From assembly GCA_963729275.1 (NCBI GenBank), contig CAVSNH010000003.1:248001-312000 (forward strand): DNA of 64,000 nucleotides, read 5' to 3'. A program made the translations under genes and the position numbers. Under the pieces are notes generated by a model. It saw only the letters and a program-made list of their open reading frames with translations, was not told the origin of the DNA and did no database searches. Below, one piece after another: positions 26,054 to 34,793 of the stretch (position 1 is its first letter; every line of letters begins with the position of its first letter). This DNA comes from CAVSNH01 sp963729275 (GTDB lineage Bacteria > Actinomycetota > Acidimicrobiia > Acidimicrobiales > RAAP-2).

Positions 26054-27318
26054 GGGATGCTTTCTTCCCAACCGGCTGCCGGGCCGAAGTCGGTCGCCAC
26101 CACCGGCACCTCGCCGGTCAGCCCGGTGGACCGCAGCCGGAAGCTCACGTCGAGAGGGAGGCGGACGAGCCCGGTCGAACGTCCCGGATTGGCCACCTCG
26201 AACTGGGTCACCTGGTCCTTCCAGTCGTAGATGGCCGTCTCGGTGGCGCTGCGGACGCCCACGCTCACCGTGTAGGTGCCGTCGAGCAACGGCACCTCGG
26301 GGAAGAAGAAGCGGACGATGCCGCCCCCCTCCGGGATGTCGATGGCACACCCCGGGTCGTCGGGGTCGGAGGCGAAGATGAGCTCGTTGCGATCGTCGTG
26401 GATGGCGATGGTGGCAAGAGCGTTCGGTACCGCGGCAAGGCTGTCGACGTCGGCAGTGATCGTCAGCGACTCTCCCGGGTAGAGGTGGGGACGGACGCCG
26501 CTCGCCCCGTGCTCGGCCTGCACGGTTTGGATGGCCAGCACATTGCCCTCGATGCCGCCCGACTCAGAGCCGGCCAGGGTGCCCACCCCGAGCAGGTCGG
26601 CCAGGTAGACGCGGATTGCCTCGCCGGGCTCGTCCACGGTGATGACCTGGCCATGGTTCATCACCATGGCCCGGTCGGTGTTCTGGCGAATGGTGTCGGT
26701 GCCGTGGCTCACCACCACGATCGTTCGCCCCTCGCGCTGGAATTTCTTCACGTGGTCGAGGCACTTGCGCTGGAAGGCGGCGTCACCCACGGCCAGCACC
26801 TCGTCGACCAGGAGCACGTCGGGCTCGACGTTGACGGCGACAGCGAAGCCGAGCCGGACGTACATGCCCGAGGAGTAGAACTTGACCTGGTTGTCGATGA
26901 AATCTTCGAGCTCGGCGAAGGCGACGATGTCGTCGAACCGTTTCTCGATCTCCGAGCGGGGCAGCCCGAGCAGGGATCCGTTGAGGAAGATGTTGTCTCG
27001 CCCCGACAGGTCGGGCTGAAAGCCGGCACCGAGCTCGAGCATGGCGGCCAGGCTGCCCCGTACCCGGATCTCGCCCGACGTGGGCTTGAGGATGCCGGCG
27101 ATGCACTTGAGCAGGGTCGACTTGCCGCACCCGTTGCGGCCGAGGATGCCGAAGGTCTCGCCTTGGCGGATGTCCACGCTCACATCGCGCAGGGCCCAGA
27201 ACGGGGTGAAGGGCATCTTGCCCCCGTGGATCACCCGTTCCTTCAGAGAGGTGTGCTTTTCGCTGTAGAGGCGGAACCGCTTGGAGACGTCCTCCACCTC
27301 GATGGCGGTCGAAGCCAC
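26050..27318 (-). CDS. Polysaccharide ABC exporter ATPase with Wzt C-terminal domain
   Basis: A 422-residue ATPase of the Wzt/TagH/RfbE type, energising export of a lipid-linked polysaccharide. Walker A is GILGRNGCGKST (about 57-68), the signature is YSSGMYVRLGF and Walker B is VLLVDEVLAVGD with the following switch histidine in VVVSHG. After about residue 250 comes a beta-rich Wzt_C-type domain (LTITADVDSL, PDDPGCAIDIPEGGG, VPLLDGTYTVSVGV). In O9a-type systems that domain recognises the cap at the non-reducing end of the glycan. GTG 27318 lies 5 bases after the permease stop with GAGGAG upstream. It forms a pair with the permease at 27324-28346. Confidence 0.94.
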   Translation of the reverse strand: MASTAIEVEDVSKRFRLYSEKHTSLKERVIHGGKMPFTPFWALRDVSVDIRQGETFGILGRNGCGKSTLLKCIAGILKPTSGEIRVRGSLAAMLELGAGFQPDLSGRDNIFLNGSLLGLPRSEIEKRFDDIVAFAELEDFIDNQVKFYSSGMYVRLGFAVAVNVEPDVLLVDEVLAVGDAAFQRKCLDHVKKFQREGRTIVVVSHGTDTIRQNTDRAMVMNHGQVITVDEPGEAIRVYLADLLGVGTLAGSESGGIEGNVLAIQTVQAEHGASGVRPHLYPGESLTITADVDSLAAVPNALATIAIHDDRNELIFASDPDDPGCAIDIPEGGGIVRFFFPEVPLLDGTYTVSVGVRSATETAIYDWKDQVTQFEVANPGRSTGLVRLPLDVSFRLRSTGLTGEVPVVATDFGPAAGWEESIP

Positions 27319-27323
27319 CGTGG

Positions 27324-28346
27324 TCAGAGCTCCTCGGCGAAGTTGCCCTCGAGCCGGCCGAAGACGAGCAGCGCCAGCATGAAGAGTCCGATGCTGACCG
27401 CCAGAACGATGCCGATCAAGCTGGCGTAGCCACCGATGCCCCACGTGGGGAGGACGTGGTAGATCAGCGGCTTTCCACCCTTTGGCGTGCCCGGCGCCAA
27501 ATAGGCGTACTGCGTCCGGCCATAGATGGCTCGCTGGAAGGTCATCACGAGCGGGGTGATGGGGTTGACCAGGTACACGTACTGGAGCCACCTGAGCGAC
27601 GGGTGCGCCTTGTCGTGGCCGGACAGGAAGATGGTCCCGTAGGTGTAGACGATCGAGGTACCCCAGAACCAGGCCATGAGGAGCACTTCGGTGAGGTGCT
27701 GGGTGTCCCGAAGGTAAACGTTGACGGCGGACAGAAAGATGGAGAAGGCGCCGGTGAAGACGAGGAGGGTGACGAAGGCGAAGGGGAGCAGGGCGAGCAT
27801 CTGGTAGTCGGGGTGGATCCCGAAGAGCAGCATGGCCATCACCAGCACGACCAACTGGATGCCGAAGAGCACCACCGACACGCCCACCACCGAAAGGGCC
27901 AGAAGCTCACGGGGGAAGGCCACCTTCTTCACGATCCCGGCCTTGCCCACCACCACCGAGGTGGCGCCCATGGACCCGGTGTTGAACAGGTTCCACACCA
28001 ACAGGCCGGCGAACAGCCAGATGGCGAAGTTGGGCTGGTGGTTGCGGGCGATGATCTTGAAGACCACGTAGTAGATGGCCAGCACCAGGGCCGGGTTGAG
28101 CATCGACCAGGCGTAACCGAGCACCGAGTCCTTGTACTTGACCTTGAGCTCGCTCCGGACGAGGAGGAAGAGCAGGTCTCGGTTCGTCCACAAATCGTGC
28201 AGTCGCTGGCCGAGTTGGACCTTCCCGTTGACGACGGTGATGCGGTCGTGGCTCTGGCCGGGAACGAAGCGAGTGCTTCCCCCGATAGTGGCAGGGCGAT
28301 CGGGGTCAGAGATCGCCGAGGCTCGCCGCTCGGCGCGCAGGCTCAC
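27324..28346 (-). CDS. ABC-2 type polysaccharide export permease (Wzm-like)
   Basis: A 340-residue inner-membrane permease with six predicted helices. The Wzm/TagG signature near residues 60-90 reads LLVRSELKVKYKDSVLGYAW, followed by SMLNPALVLAIYYVVF. Other family features are FPRELLALSVVG and VYLRDTQHLTEVLLMAWFW. It transports undecaprenyl-linked glycan together with the ATPase downstream. GTG 28346 overlaps the clpP stop codon by 4 bases (GTGA). The roughly 50 residues before the usual family start are extra and have no assigned role. No closer ATG or GTG start was seen, so either the extension is real or an unusual start is used. Confidence 0.92.
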   Translation of the reverse strand: MSLRAERRASAISDPDRPATIGGSTRFVPGQSHDRITVVNGKVQLGQRLHDLWTNRDLLFLLVRSELKVKYKDSVLGYAWSMLNPALVLAIYYVVFKIIARNHQPNFAIWLFAGLLVWNLFNTGSMGATSVVVGKAGIVKKVAFPRELLALSVVGVSVVLFGIQLVVLVMAMLLFGIHPDYQMLALLPFAFVTLLVFTGAFSIFLSAVNVYLRDTQHLTEVLLMAWFWGTSIVYTYGTIFLSGHDKAHPSLRWLQYVYLVNPITPLVMTFQRAIYGRTQYAYLAPGTPKGGKPLIYHVLPTWGIGGYASLIGIVLAVSIGLFMLALLVFGRLEGNFAEEL

Positions 28347-28942
28347 CGCCCGGCCGCTCCGGCCGTCGTCCCCGCCGGCTCCACGGGATCCTTCTGGATG
28401 ACCTCGTCGATGAAGCCGTAGTCACGCGCCTCTTCGGCGGTGAACCAGCGATCGCGGTCAGAGTCGGCCTCGATCCGCTCGATCGGCTGCCCGGTATGGA
28501 AGGCGATCCGCTCGGCCATCATGCGCTTCAGGTAGATGATCTGCTCGGCCTGGATGGCGATGTCGGTGGCCTGGCCCTGCATCTGGCCCGAGGGCTGGTG
28601 CATGAGGATGCGGCTGTGGGGCAGGGCGTAGCGCTTGCCGGGAGTGCCGGCACAGAGGAGGAACTGGCCCATGGAGGCGGCCAGCCCCACGCAGATGGTG
28701 CGCACGTCACAGCGGACGTACTGCATGGTGTCGTAGATGGCCAGCCCGTCGGTGACCGACCCGCCGGGTGAGTTGATGTAGACGGAGATGTCGCGGTCGT
28801 GGTGCTCGGCCTCGAGCAGGATGAGCTGCGAGCACACCAGGTTGGCCATGTTCTGGTCGATGGCCGACCCGATGAAGACGATCCGCTCTTTCAGGAGGCG
28901 CTGGAAGATGTCGGACGGCACCAGGTCGCCGGTGCTCGTCAT
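28343..28942 (-). CDS. clpP: ATP-dependent Clp protease proteolytic subunit
   Basis: A 199-residue serine peptidase of the ClpP family, normal length. The catalytic triad is intact: Ser90 in GLAASMGQFLL, His115 in RILMHQPSGQ and Asp164 in ADSDRDRWFTAEEARDYG. The VYINSPGGSVTDGLAIYDTM stretch is canonical. It would assemble into a heptameric ring with a Clp ATPase, but no clpX, clpC or second clpP lies in the window. Its stop overlaps the start of the polysaccharide permease (GTGA), and glycosyltransferase genes lie upstream. ATG 28942 starts at the family N-terminus; ATG 29011 would add 23 residues. The context is unusual. Confidence 0.95.
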   Translation of the reverse strand: MTSTGDLVPSDIFQRLLKERIVFIGSAIDQNMANLVCSQLILLEAEHHDRDISVYINSPGGSVTDGLAIYDTMQYVRCDVRTICVGLAASMGQFLLCAGTPGKRYALPHSRILMHQPSGQMQGQATDIAIQAEQIIYLKRMMAERIAFHTGQPIERIEADSDRDRWFTAEEARDYGFIDEVIQKDPVEPAGTTAGAAGR

Positions 28943-29084
28943 GTCAGGGAGACCCGGGGGTCCCGACGATGGCGACGACAGGCCAGGTGAGAGGTGGGAA
29001 GGGGCGCCCATGCGGGCAAAGCCTACTGCCTGAGGCTCGCAGACGGACGCAGGCTGAACACGTCGTCGGCGCCGTCGCGGCGCC

Positions 29085-30251
29085 TCAGTTGGTCGCCGGC
29101 ACTGCATCCCGCAGTCCGCTGACCAGCTCCACGAACCGATCGGCGGCGCGCTCGAGGCCAAGCTCTGCCACCCGCCGACGCCCGGCCTCGGCCAGGCGTT
29201 CCTGCCGAGGGGAGTCGGCCAACAGTTCCTCGACGGCTCTGGCCACTCGGTGGGGACTGGTGTTGTCGATGAGCACGGCCGCGTCACCGACGGTCTCGGC
29301 CACGGCGCCGGCCCGGTAGGCCACGACGGGCAGTCCCTGGCCCATGGCCTCGATCAGGGGGACGCCGAAGCCTTCGTGCTCGGAGAGCATCACGAAGACG
29401 TCCGCCGCCCGATAGTGGGCAGCCAGCTCGGCGTCGCTGAGCCCGCTCACGAAGTCAACGGCGTCGCCGAGCCCGAGCTCGGCGGCGAAGCGCGTCACGG
29501 CTCCCGCGTAGTGGCGCTCGGTGGGTGCGCCGACGACGGTGAGCCGAGCTTCGGGGTGCGAGGAGGTGCGGGTGGCCAGCAGAGCCACGACGGCCCGCTC
29601 GTGCGACTTGTTGGGAGCGAGTCGACCGACCGACAACCACTGGGGCCCCGTCCCCCGCCGACGACGCAGGCGGGCCATTGTTGCCGGGTCGGGCTCGGTC
29701 GGAGGGACGGCCACGTTGGCCACCGGGACGACCTCCGTGCGGGGACAGCCGGCGCGGGTGAGCTCAGCGGCGTCGAAGTGTGAGACGGCCACTCCCAACA
29801 CGGCACGGGGCGCGAGAAAGCGGAGCTGTGCTTCGGCCTCGACTTGGCCGCGGGTGATGTCGTTGTTCCAGGGACGGAAGAAGTCGGGTGGCGTGATGCT
29901 GTGGTAGTTGAGCACCAGGGGCTCGGGCCGCCCGACCAGCCAGTCGGCCATCTTCGAGGCGGTGGCCACCTCGTAGACGAGAAGGTCACCGTCTCGAGCG
30001 TCGGTGTCGTAGTCGCGAAAGTGGCTCGTCTCATCGGTGGTCCGGAGATCGGGCCGCTCGATGTAGATGCGAGAGCGGATGCCGGCGGCCCGAAGCCGGT
30101 CGCGCAGCACTCGGGTGTGCTCCCCCACCGCGTCGTGCCGGTGGAGCATGGGCACGAACAGATGGACGCCGCCCGGTCCGGTCGTCGGTGTGGGCGATGT
30201 CTCGGTCGTGGTCGTCGTGGTCGTCGTGGTGTCGGTCGTGGTCGTCGTCAC
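29085..30251 (-). CDS. GT4-family glycosyltransferase with poly-threonine N-terminus
   Basis: A 388-residue glycosyltransferase. The domain proper begins near residue 28 (GGVHLFVPML), with NYHSITPPDFF, LSVGRLAPNKSHERA and the E-x7-E motif in LSEHEGFGVPLIEAM. The first residues are almost only threonine (TTTTTDTTTTTTTTTETSP), encoded by an ACG/ACC trinucleotide run. GTG 30251 overlaps the stop of the upstream gene by 4 bases (GTGA). Paralogues are at 24965-26053 and 32578-33669. The 142 bases after its stop, before clpP, show no feature I recognise. Confidence 0.88.
   Translation of the reverse strand: MTTTTTDTTTTTTTTTETSPTPTTGPGGVHLFVPMLHRHDAVGEHTRVLRDRLRAAGIRSRIYIERPDLRTTDETSHFRDYDTDARDGDLLVYEVATASKMADWLVGRPEPLVLNYHSITPPDFFRPWNNDITRGQVEAEAQLRFLAPRAVLGVAVSHFDAAELTRAGCPRTEVVPVANVAVPPTEPDPATMARLRRRRGTGPQWLSVGRLAPNKSHERAVVALLATRTSSHPEARLTVVGAPTERHYAGAVTRFAAELGLGDAVDFVSGLSDAELAAHYRAADVFVMLSEHEGFGVPLIEAMGQGLPVVAYRAGAVAETVGDAAVLIDNTSPHRVARAVEELLADSPRQERLAEAGRRRVAELGLERAADRFVELVSGLRDAVPATN
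30190..30250. repeat. GTC/GTG trinucleotide tract encoding poly-threonine
   Basis: Runs of GTCGTGGTCGTCGTGGTC on the plus strand encode the threonine-rich start of the glycosyltransferase on the minus strand. Length changes in multiples of three would vary the tail; other changes would switch the gene off. Such tracts are prone to slippage, but no evidence of actual variation can be seen in one sequence. Confidence 0.6.
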
Positions 30252-31330
30252 TCGCCCACCTCGGCAACGATGGCGTGCGGGGCACCTTTCTTGGGCGGTC
30301 GGTGCCACGTCACGAAGTCGGCGCCCAAGCGAGCCAGGAGCAAGGACCAGGTCTCGGGATGAAGTGGCCGTCCCGCAAGGAGGTCGCGTGCCGGCGGGGC
30401 GAGCTGTCGGTCCCAGACCGTCTGGTCGGTGGCGAAGACCACGACGCGCCCGCCGGCCCGTGTGACACGAAGGGCGTGGCCGGCGAGAGCCACCTTCTCG
30501 ACGAGGCCGATGCGATCGACGGAACCGGCGACGACCACGCCGGCCACGCTGGCGTCGTCGAGCGTGGCCAAATAGTCACCGACCTCGGCCATGACGAAGG
30601 CGGCGGCCGGCCGATCGTCTCCAGCCAGGGTTCCCCACACCACCGCGCCCCGGGGCTCGACCGCGCAAACCGAGCGGCCGGTCCGGGCGGCGATCTCCAC
30701 CAACCGGGCGTCGCGGGCCTCCCCCACCACGAGAGGGCCCACGACGACCAGCCCCTCACCCAGCCATTCCGCCAGTTGCTCGGTCCAGGCCGAGGTGTCC
30801 GGGAGGTCGAGATCGACATCGGCCGCAGCGACACCGATCGGATCCAGCCGGTCCTCCAGGGCGTCGACACGGGCGGCGAGGAATCGCAGCGCGTCCCAGG
30901 CGGCGATGAAACGGTCGCCGTGCAGCGAGGTCACGGCGGCGTCGGCAGCCGCCCGGGCGTCGGCGGCCAACAGCTCGGCCAACGCCCCAGTTACCTCGCC
31001 CATGAACCGCCGGCCGACGCGAGCCGACCGCCCGCGTTCCCAGAAGTCGTCGGGGAGTCCCGGCCACGGCAGAGCGCCCGATGCCGAGTCGTGGTCGGGC
31101 CGGTCGAGGCGGCGCATGGCGTCGTCGAAGCACCACTGCAGATTGCCCTGGGGTCGAAGCCGGTCGAAGGCGGCGAGCAGGGCCACCTCTTCCGGCGCGA
31201 GCTGCGTCGACGCCTCACCCGACGGCAGGTGTTCCTCGGTCGGTCGGTCGGCACCGTCGGAGCCGGAGGGAACCTCTCCGCCACCAGTGGCCCTCATGGG
31301 TGGATCGCTCGCGTCGCCGCCTGTCCCCAC
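30248..31330 (-). CDS. Degenerate methyltransferase-like protein of the polysaccharide locus
   Basis: A 360-residue protein that I recognise mainly by its likeness to the methyltransferase at 33666-34787. Both contain an N-terminal helical region and end with a strand-helix block followed by GRPLHPETW-x3-L. Here the SAM-binding glycine motif is absent: the expected position reads VVVGPLVVGEARDARLVEIA. The later strand (AGVVVAGSVDRIGLVEK, then TRAGGRVVVFATDQ) keeps a methyltransferase-like shape. It may be an inactive partner, a structural subunit or a divergent enzyme. GTG 31330 lies 3 bases after the upstream stop, and its own stop overlaps the next GT gene. Confidence 0.65.
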   Translation of the reverse strand: MGTGGDASDPPMRATGGGEVPSGSDGADRPTEEHLPSGEASTQLAPEEVALLAAFDRLRPQGNLQWCFDDAMRRLDRPDHDSASGALPWPGLPDDFWERGRSARVGRRFMGEVTGALAELLAADARAAADAAVTSLHGDRFIAAWDALRFLAARVDALEDRLDPIGVAAADVDLDLPDTSAWTEQLAEWLGEGLVVVGPLVVGEARDARLVEIAARTGRSVCAVEPRGAVVWGTLAGDDRPAAAFVMAEVGDYLATLDDASVAGVVVAGSVDRIGLVEKVALAGHALRVTRAGGRVVVFATDQTVWDRQLAPPARDLLAGRPLHPETWSLLLARLGADFVTWHRPPKKGAPHAIVAEVGE

Positions 31331-31333
31331 CGT

Positions 31334-32581
31334 TCACCCTCCCCGCACGTACTCGGCGCCACTGCCGACGAGCTGAAGACGCTTTGTCTGCAGCCGGGGC
31401 CGGGCCCCACGACCGACCACCTCACCGAGGAACCGGCAGTACCGGTCGACGACCGCCGGCCAACGGTAGTTGCGGCCAACGTAGGCCTGCCCGGCGGCGC
31501 TCAGTCGACGACGGAGGGCAGCGTCACCCACAAGACGGTCGAGCGCGACCTCGAAGGAGCGGTACGAGTCGAACCACAGGCCCCCGCCCGACCGTTGGCA
31601 GTGCTCCATCGTCGCCGCACAAGCCGCGTTGACCATCACCGGGATCTCCGCCACCCATCCCTCGAGCACGGCCAGCGAAAAGGACTCATACGCCGACGGG
31701 TGGACCATGGCTAACGACCCGGCCAGCACGTCCCACTTCATGGCCTCGGGCACCATGCCGGTCACCACGATGTCCGGGTGGTCGGGGGCCTTGTCCGACA
31801 CCGGTCCGAGGAAGGCGAGAGCCAAGGGGCCGGGACGTCGGGCCTTGTACTCACGGAAGTAGTCGGCGAGCATCAGGCACCCCTTGTGCTCGTCCACCCG
31901 GCCCACGTAGCAGAGGTAGGGCCGGTCGCCCAGCCCGAGCTGCTCGCCCCCCGGTCTCCCACTCCCCTCTGGCCCGTCGACCCCGAGGCCGAGCACGATC
32001 TGCGGACGGGCGGCGTGCCCGAACACGTGCTCCACCAGCTGGCGTTCGGCCCGGGTGTAGTAGACGATCCCGTCGAGGTCGGCCACGCTCCGGCGAAAGG
32101 CGGCCAGGTAGAGGGCGGGCTCGTCGTGGGCTGCCGGGTGCAGCACGGTGGGGACGGTCGAGACGGCGATGGCATCGACCGTGCTGGCGAAGAGATACGG
32201 CGTCGTCGCCAGGGCGTCGGCGTCGGTGACTGCCACGGCATCGACCAGCCCCGGGCACATCGGCCCGTTGAGCGCCACCCACCGACGGGAGATCTCGAGG
32301 GAAGCCGACTCGGGGGCGACCCGGATCCGCCCGTCGAGCTCGAAGTAGTCGAGGCGCCGGCGACTGGCAGCCGGGAAGCGATGGACGGTCACGCCGCCCA
32401 CGACCGAGGTGCCCGCCGGCTCGGTGTTCTCCCACGTCAAATGGTCGAGGGCGCAGCTGGTGAACACCTCGACCGGCCAGCCGCACTCGGCCACCAGGCG
32501 CTCGGCCAGCAGGCGGGCGGCCGTTTCGGCCCCCCCGATGACCTCGGTTCCGTACCGCGGGGTTACGAGGGCCAGCTTCAC
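31334..32581 (-). CDS. GT4-family glycosyltransferase
   Basis: A 415-residue cytosolic glycosyltransferase, paralogous to the product of 23542-24894. The N-terminus is MKLALVTPRYGTEVIGGAET, the donor domain has LCYVGRVDEHKGCLMLADYF, and the E-x7-E motif is in HPSAYESFSLAVLEGW. The shared HPAAHDEPAL and MEHC/VEHC-QRSGGG blocks mark this subgroup. GTG 32581 overlaps the stop of the upstream GT gene by 4 bases. Its donor and acceptor cannot be inferred from sequence. Confidence 0.9.
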   Translation of the reverse strand: MKLALVTPRYGTEVIGGAETAARLLAERLVAECGWPVEVFTSCALDHLTWENTEPAGTSVVGGVTVHRFPAASRRRLDYFELDGRIRVAPESASLEISRRWVALNGPMCPGLVDAVAVTDADALATTPYLFASTVDAIAVSTVPTVLHPAAHDEPALYLAAFRRSVADLDGIVYYTRAERQLVEHVFGHAARPQIVLGLGVDGPEGSGRPGGEQLGLGDRPYLCYVGRVDEHKGCLMLADYFREYKARRPGPLALAFLGPVSDKAPDHPDIVVTGMVPEAMKWDVLAGSLAMVHPSAYESFSLAVLEGWVAEIPVMVNAACAATMEHCQRSGGGLWFDSYRSFEVALDRLVGDAALRRRLSAAGQAYVGRNYRWPAVVDRYCRFLGEVVGRGARPRLQTKRLQLVGSGAEYVRGG

Positions 32582-33669
32582 GCCAGCACCGCCTGTCCAG
32601 TAGCGACGGACGAGAGCAGCTCGACGAAGGTGGTGCGGGTGGTGGCCGCGGCGAAGTGGCCGAGGCGCCGTCGCCCGGCCTCGACGAGCCGGCCGGCGAG
32701 GTCGTGGTCGCGCCGGAGGTAGTCGACGGCCGTCGCGGCGTTGCCTGGACGGGAGTCATGGAGCAGCAGGCCCGCGTCGCCCATGGTCTCGGGCACGGCA
32801 CCGGCCGCCAGGGCCACGATCGGGAGGTCGGAACGCATGGCCTCGAGGAGTGGAATGCAGAACCCCTCGTGCTCGGACAGCGACACGAACACGTCGGCAT
32901 CGCCATACCAAGCGGCCAGCTGCGCCTCGGTCAGATGTTGCGCATGGCGCACGGCCGCGTCGAGCCCGAGCTCGGCAGCAAAGGCCAGGGTGGCGTCGGC
33001 GTACGACTCCGTCACCGCCGGCCCCACCAGATGGAGACGGGCGTCCGGGTCATACCAGCGACGGTAGAACCAGAGCGTCTCGACCAGCCGGTGTTGGCAC
33101 TTGTTGGGCGAGAGCCGCCCCACGAAGAGGAGGACGGTGCCAGCACCGTGGCTCGCCGTCAGGCGGTCGAGCTCGACACGGTCGACCTCCGGCCACGGGC
33201 CCGTCTCGACCAGGAGGGGCACGACGACCGTGCGTCGACAGCCGAGGCGACGGAGCTCCTCGGCGTTGAAGGTGGAGTGGCCGATCCCGAGTGCCGCCCG
33301 GGGTGCCAGGGCGGCCGCCTGGGCCCGCGCCTTCGCAACCTTGGCGGCGGTGTGGTCCTCCCAGCCGTCGTAGAAGTGGGCCGGCGTGACGTTGTGGTAG
33401 GCGAGCACGAGCGTCTCCGGCCGATCGACCAGGAATTCGGCGACGGGCGAGGCCGTGGCCATCTGATACAGCAACACATCGCCGGGCCGGGCACGTTCGG
33501 GATAGCGCTCGAAGTAGGTGGCCTCGGACAGGAGCTCGTCGTGGGCTGCCTCGACGTAGACGTCCGACTCGAAGCCGGCGCTTCGCAGCGCGTCACGAAG
33601 GGCCAGGGTGTGATCACCGGTTGCGTCCCGGGGCAGCAGCGCCGGGACGAACTGATGGACCGCGGTCAC
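32578..33669 (-). CDS. GT4-family glycosyltransferase
   Basis: A 363-residue cytosolic glycosyltransferase. It starts VTAVHQFVPALLPRDATGDH, followed by LAYHNVTPAHFYDGWEDHTA, LLFVGRLSPNKCQHRLVETL and the E-x7-E motif in LSEHEGFCIPLLEAM. It belongs with the products of 24965-26053 and 29085-30251. GTG 33669 was chosen because it overlaps the stop of the methyltransferase gene (GTGA) and begins the fold; the frame upstream is only the reverse reading of that methyltransferase. It is second in the long minus-strand operon. Confidence 0.9.
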   Translation of the reverse strand: MTAVHQFVPALLPRDATGDHTLALRDALRSAGFESDVYVEAAHDELLSEATYFERYPERARPGDVLLYQMATASPVAEFLVDRPETLVLAYHNVTPAHFYDGWEDHTAAKVAKARAQAAALAPRAALGIGHSTFNAEELRRLGCRRTVVVPLLVETGPWPEVDRVELDRLTASHGAGTVLLFVGRLSPNKCQHRLVETLWFYRRWYDPDARLHLVGPAVTESYADATLAFAAELGLDAAVRHAQHLTEAQLAAWYGDADVFVSLSEHEGFCIPLLEAMRSDLPIVALAAGAVPETMGDAGLLLHDSRPGNAATAVDYLRRDHDLAGRLVEAGRRRLGHFAAATTRTTFVELLSSVATGQAVLA

Positions 33670-34787
33670 CGTTCTCGGGCGGTGACCAGCAGGTACTCGT
33701 TCGGCCCGAGCAGCATCCGGTTCACGACCTCGATGGCCTGGTTGATGCGGTCGGACCCGGCCGCATCGCCGGGCACGGGGTCCACGCGGCGCTCTCCACC
33801 ACCGGTCGTGATCGACGGCGGGGCAAAACCGCGGACGCCGAGCAGGTGCGCCCATGTCTCGGGATGGAGGGGACGGCCGGGGGCGAGGTCTTGGACCATG
33901 GGTGAGGCCGTCTGGGCCCAGTACTCGGGGGTGGCCGAGTGCAGGACCAACACCCCGCCGACGGCCAACCGAGTGGCCAGAAGATCGACGAGCCGGTCGC
34001 GCTGGTTGGGCGACAGCCACTGCACCGAGCCGCTCAGCACCACGCCGGCCAGTTCCTCTGCGCCCACCACGTCGAGGTGCTCGAGGCCGCGTTCGGCCCG
34101 AACGTCGAGGCCCCGATCGGCAGCCCCTTCGACGAGCTGGTCCGCCGGGTCGACCCCGTAGACATCCACTCCAGCGGCGATCAGCCGGTCGAGCAGGGCG
34201 CCATCCCCGCAATCGGCGTGCAGGACGCGGCCACGGACGCCGTCGAGCGCGGAGATGGCCTCGTCCACCCACCAGCCGGTACCCACGTCGAGGACCGGCG
34301 CCACGGTGTCGGGTAGGTCGGGGACCCGCTGGGCCGCCACCGCCACCTCGAGGCTCTCGATGTGGTCGACGACAACGTGGAACATGCGCGAGGTGGCCCA
34401 GGCGAATTTCACCACCTGGTGAACGATGAAGCCCATGTACCACGAGATGGAGGAGCGGATGAGCCGTTTGACCTGGCTGCCGACCGCTTTCTCGGAGGCG
34501 ATGGGCACGGCCATGTCGATGTAGGCAGCCCCGTCCACCAGGGTCAGGGTCTCGCGCAGGCGGGCCTTGCCGGCCATGCCGACGGGCGAGAACTCGAGGA
34601 AGAGCTCGTCGAGCTCGCGCTCGAGACCGGGAGGGATGTCACCCGACGCCCGACGCCGACGGACCTCTACGTCGATCTCGGCCATCACCTCGTCGAGGTA
34701 ATCGAGCTGGCCGTCAGCCTCGGGTGGCCCCTCGTCGGCTGCGGTGGACGCGCCCGAGGCGGAGGTCGGGGACGACTCGGGCGACAC
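33666..34787 (-). CDS. SAM-dependent methyltransferase heading the polysaccharide operon
   Basis: A 373-residue protein. An N-terminal part of about 160 residues is helical and partly acidic. A class I methyltransferase domain follows (about 190-330). The nucleotide motif is GRVLHADCGDGALLDRLIAA, the second strand ends VYGVDPAD, and motif IV lies in LAGVVLSGSVQWLSPNQRD. The closing RPLHPETWAHLLGVRGF block is shared with the product of 30248-31330. Together with the Wzt_C domain downstream this suggests a glycan-modifying or chain-capping methyltransferase, as in ABC-dependent O-antigen systems; that is inference. GTG 34787 is preceded by TATAGT with a 6-base gap. Confidence 0.82.
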   Translation of the reverse strand: MSPESSPTSASGASTAADEGPPEADGQLDYLDEVMAEIDVEVRRRRASGDIPPGLERELDELFLEFSPVGMAGKARLRETLTLVDGAAYIDMAVPIASEKAVGSQVKRLIRSSISWYMGFIVHQVVKFAWATSRMFHVVVDHIESLEVAVAAQRVPDLPDTVAPVLDVGTGWWVDEAISALDGVRGRVLHADCGDGALLDRLIAAGVDVYGVDPADQLVEGAADRGLDVRAERGLEHLDVVGAEELAGVVLSGSVQWLSPNQRDRLVDLLATRLAVGGVLVLHSATPEYWAQTASPMVQDLAPGRPLHPETWAHLLGVRGFAPPSITTGGGERRVDPVPGDAAGSDRINQAIEVVNRMLLGPNEYLLVTARER

Positions 34788-34793
34788 ACGGCG

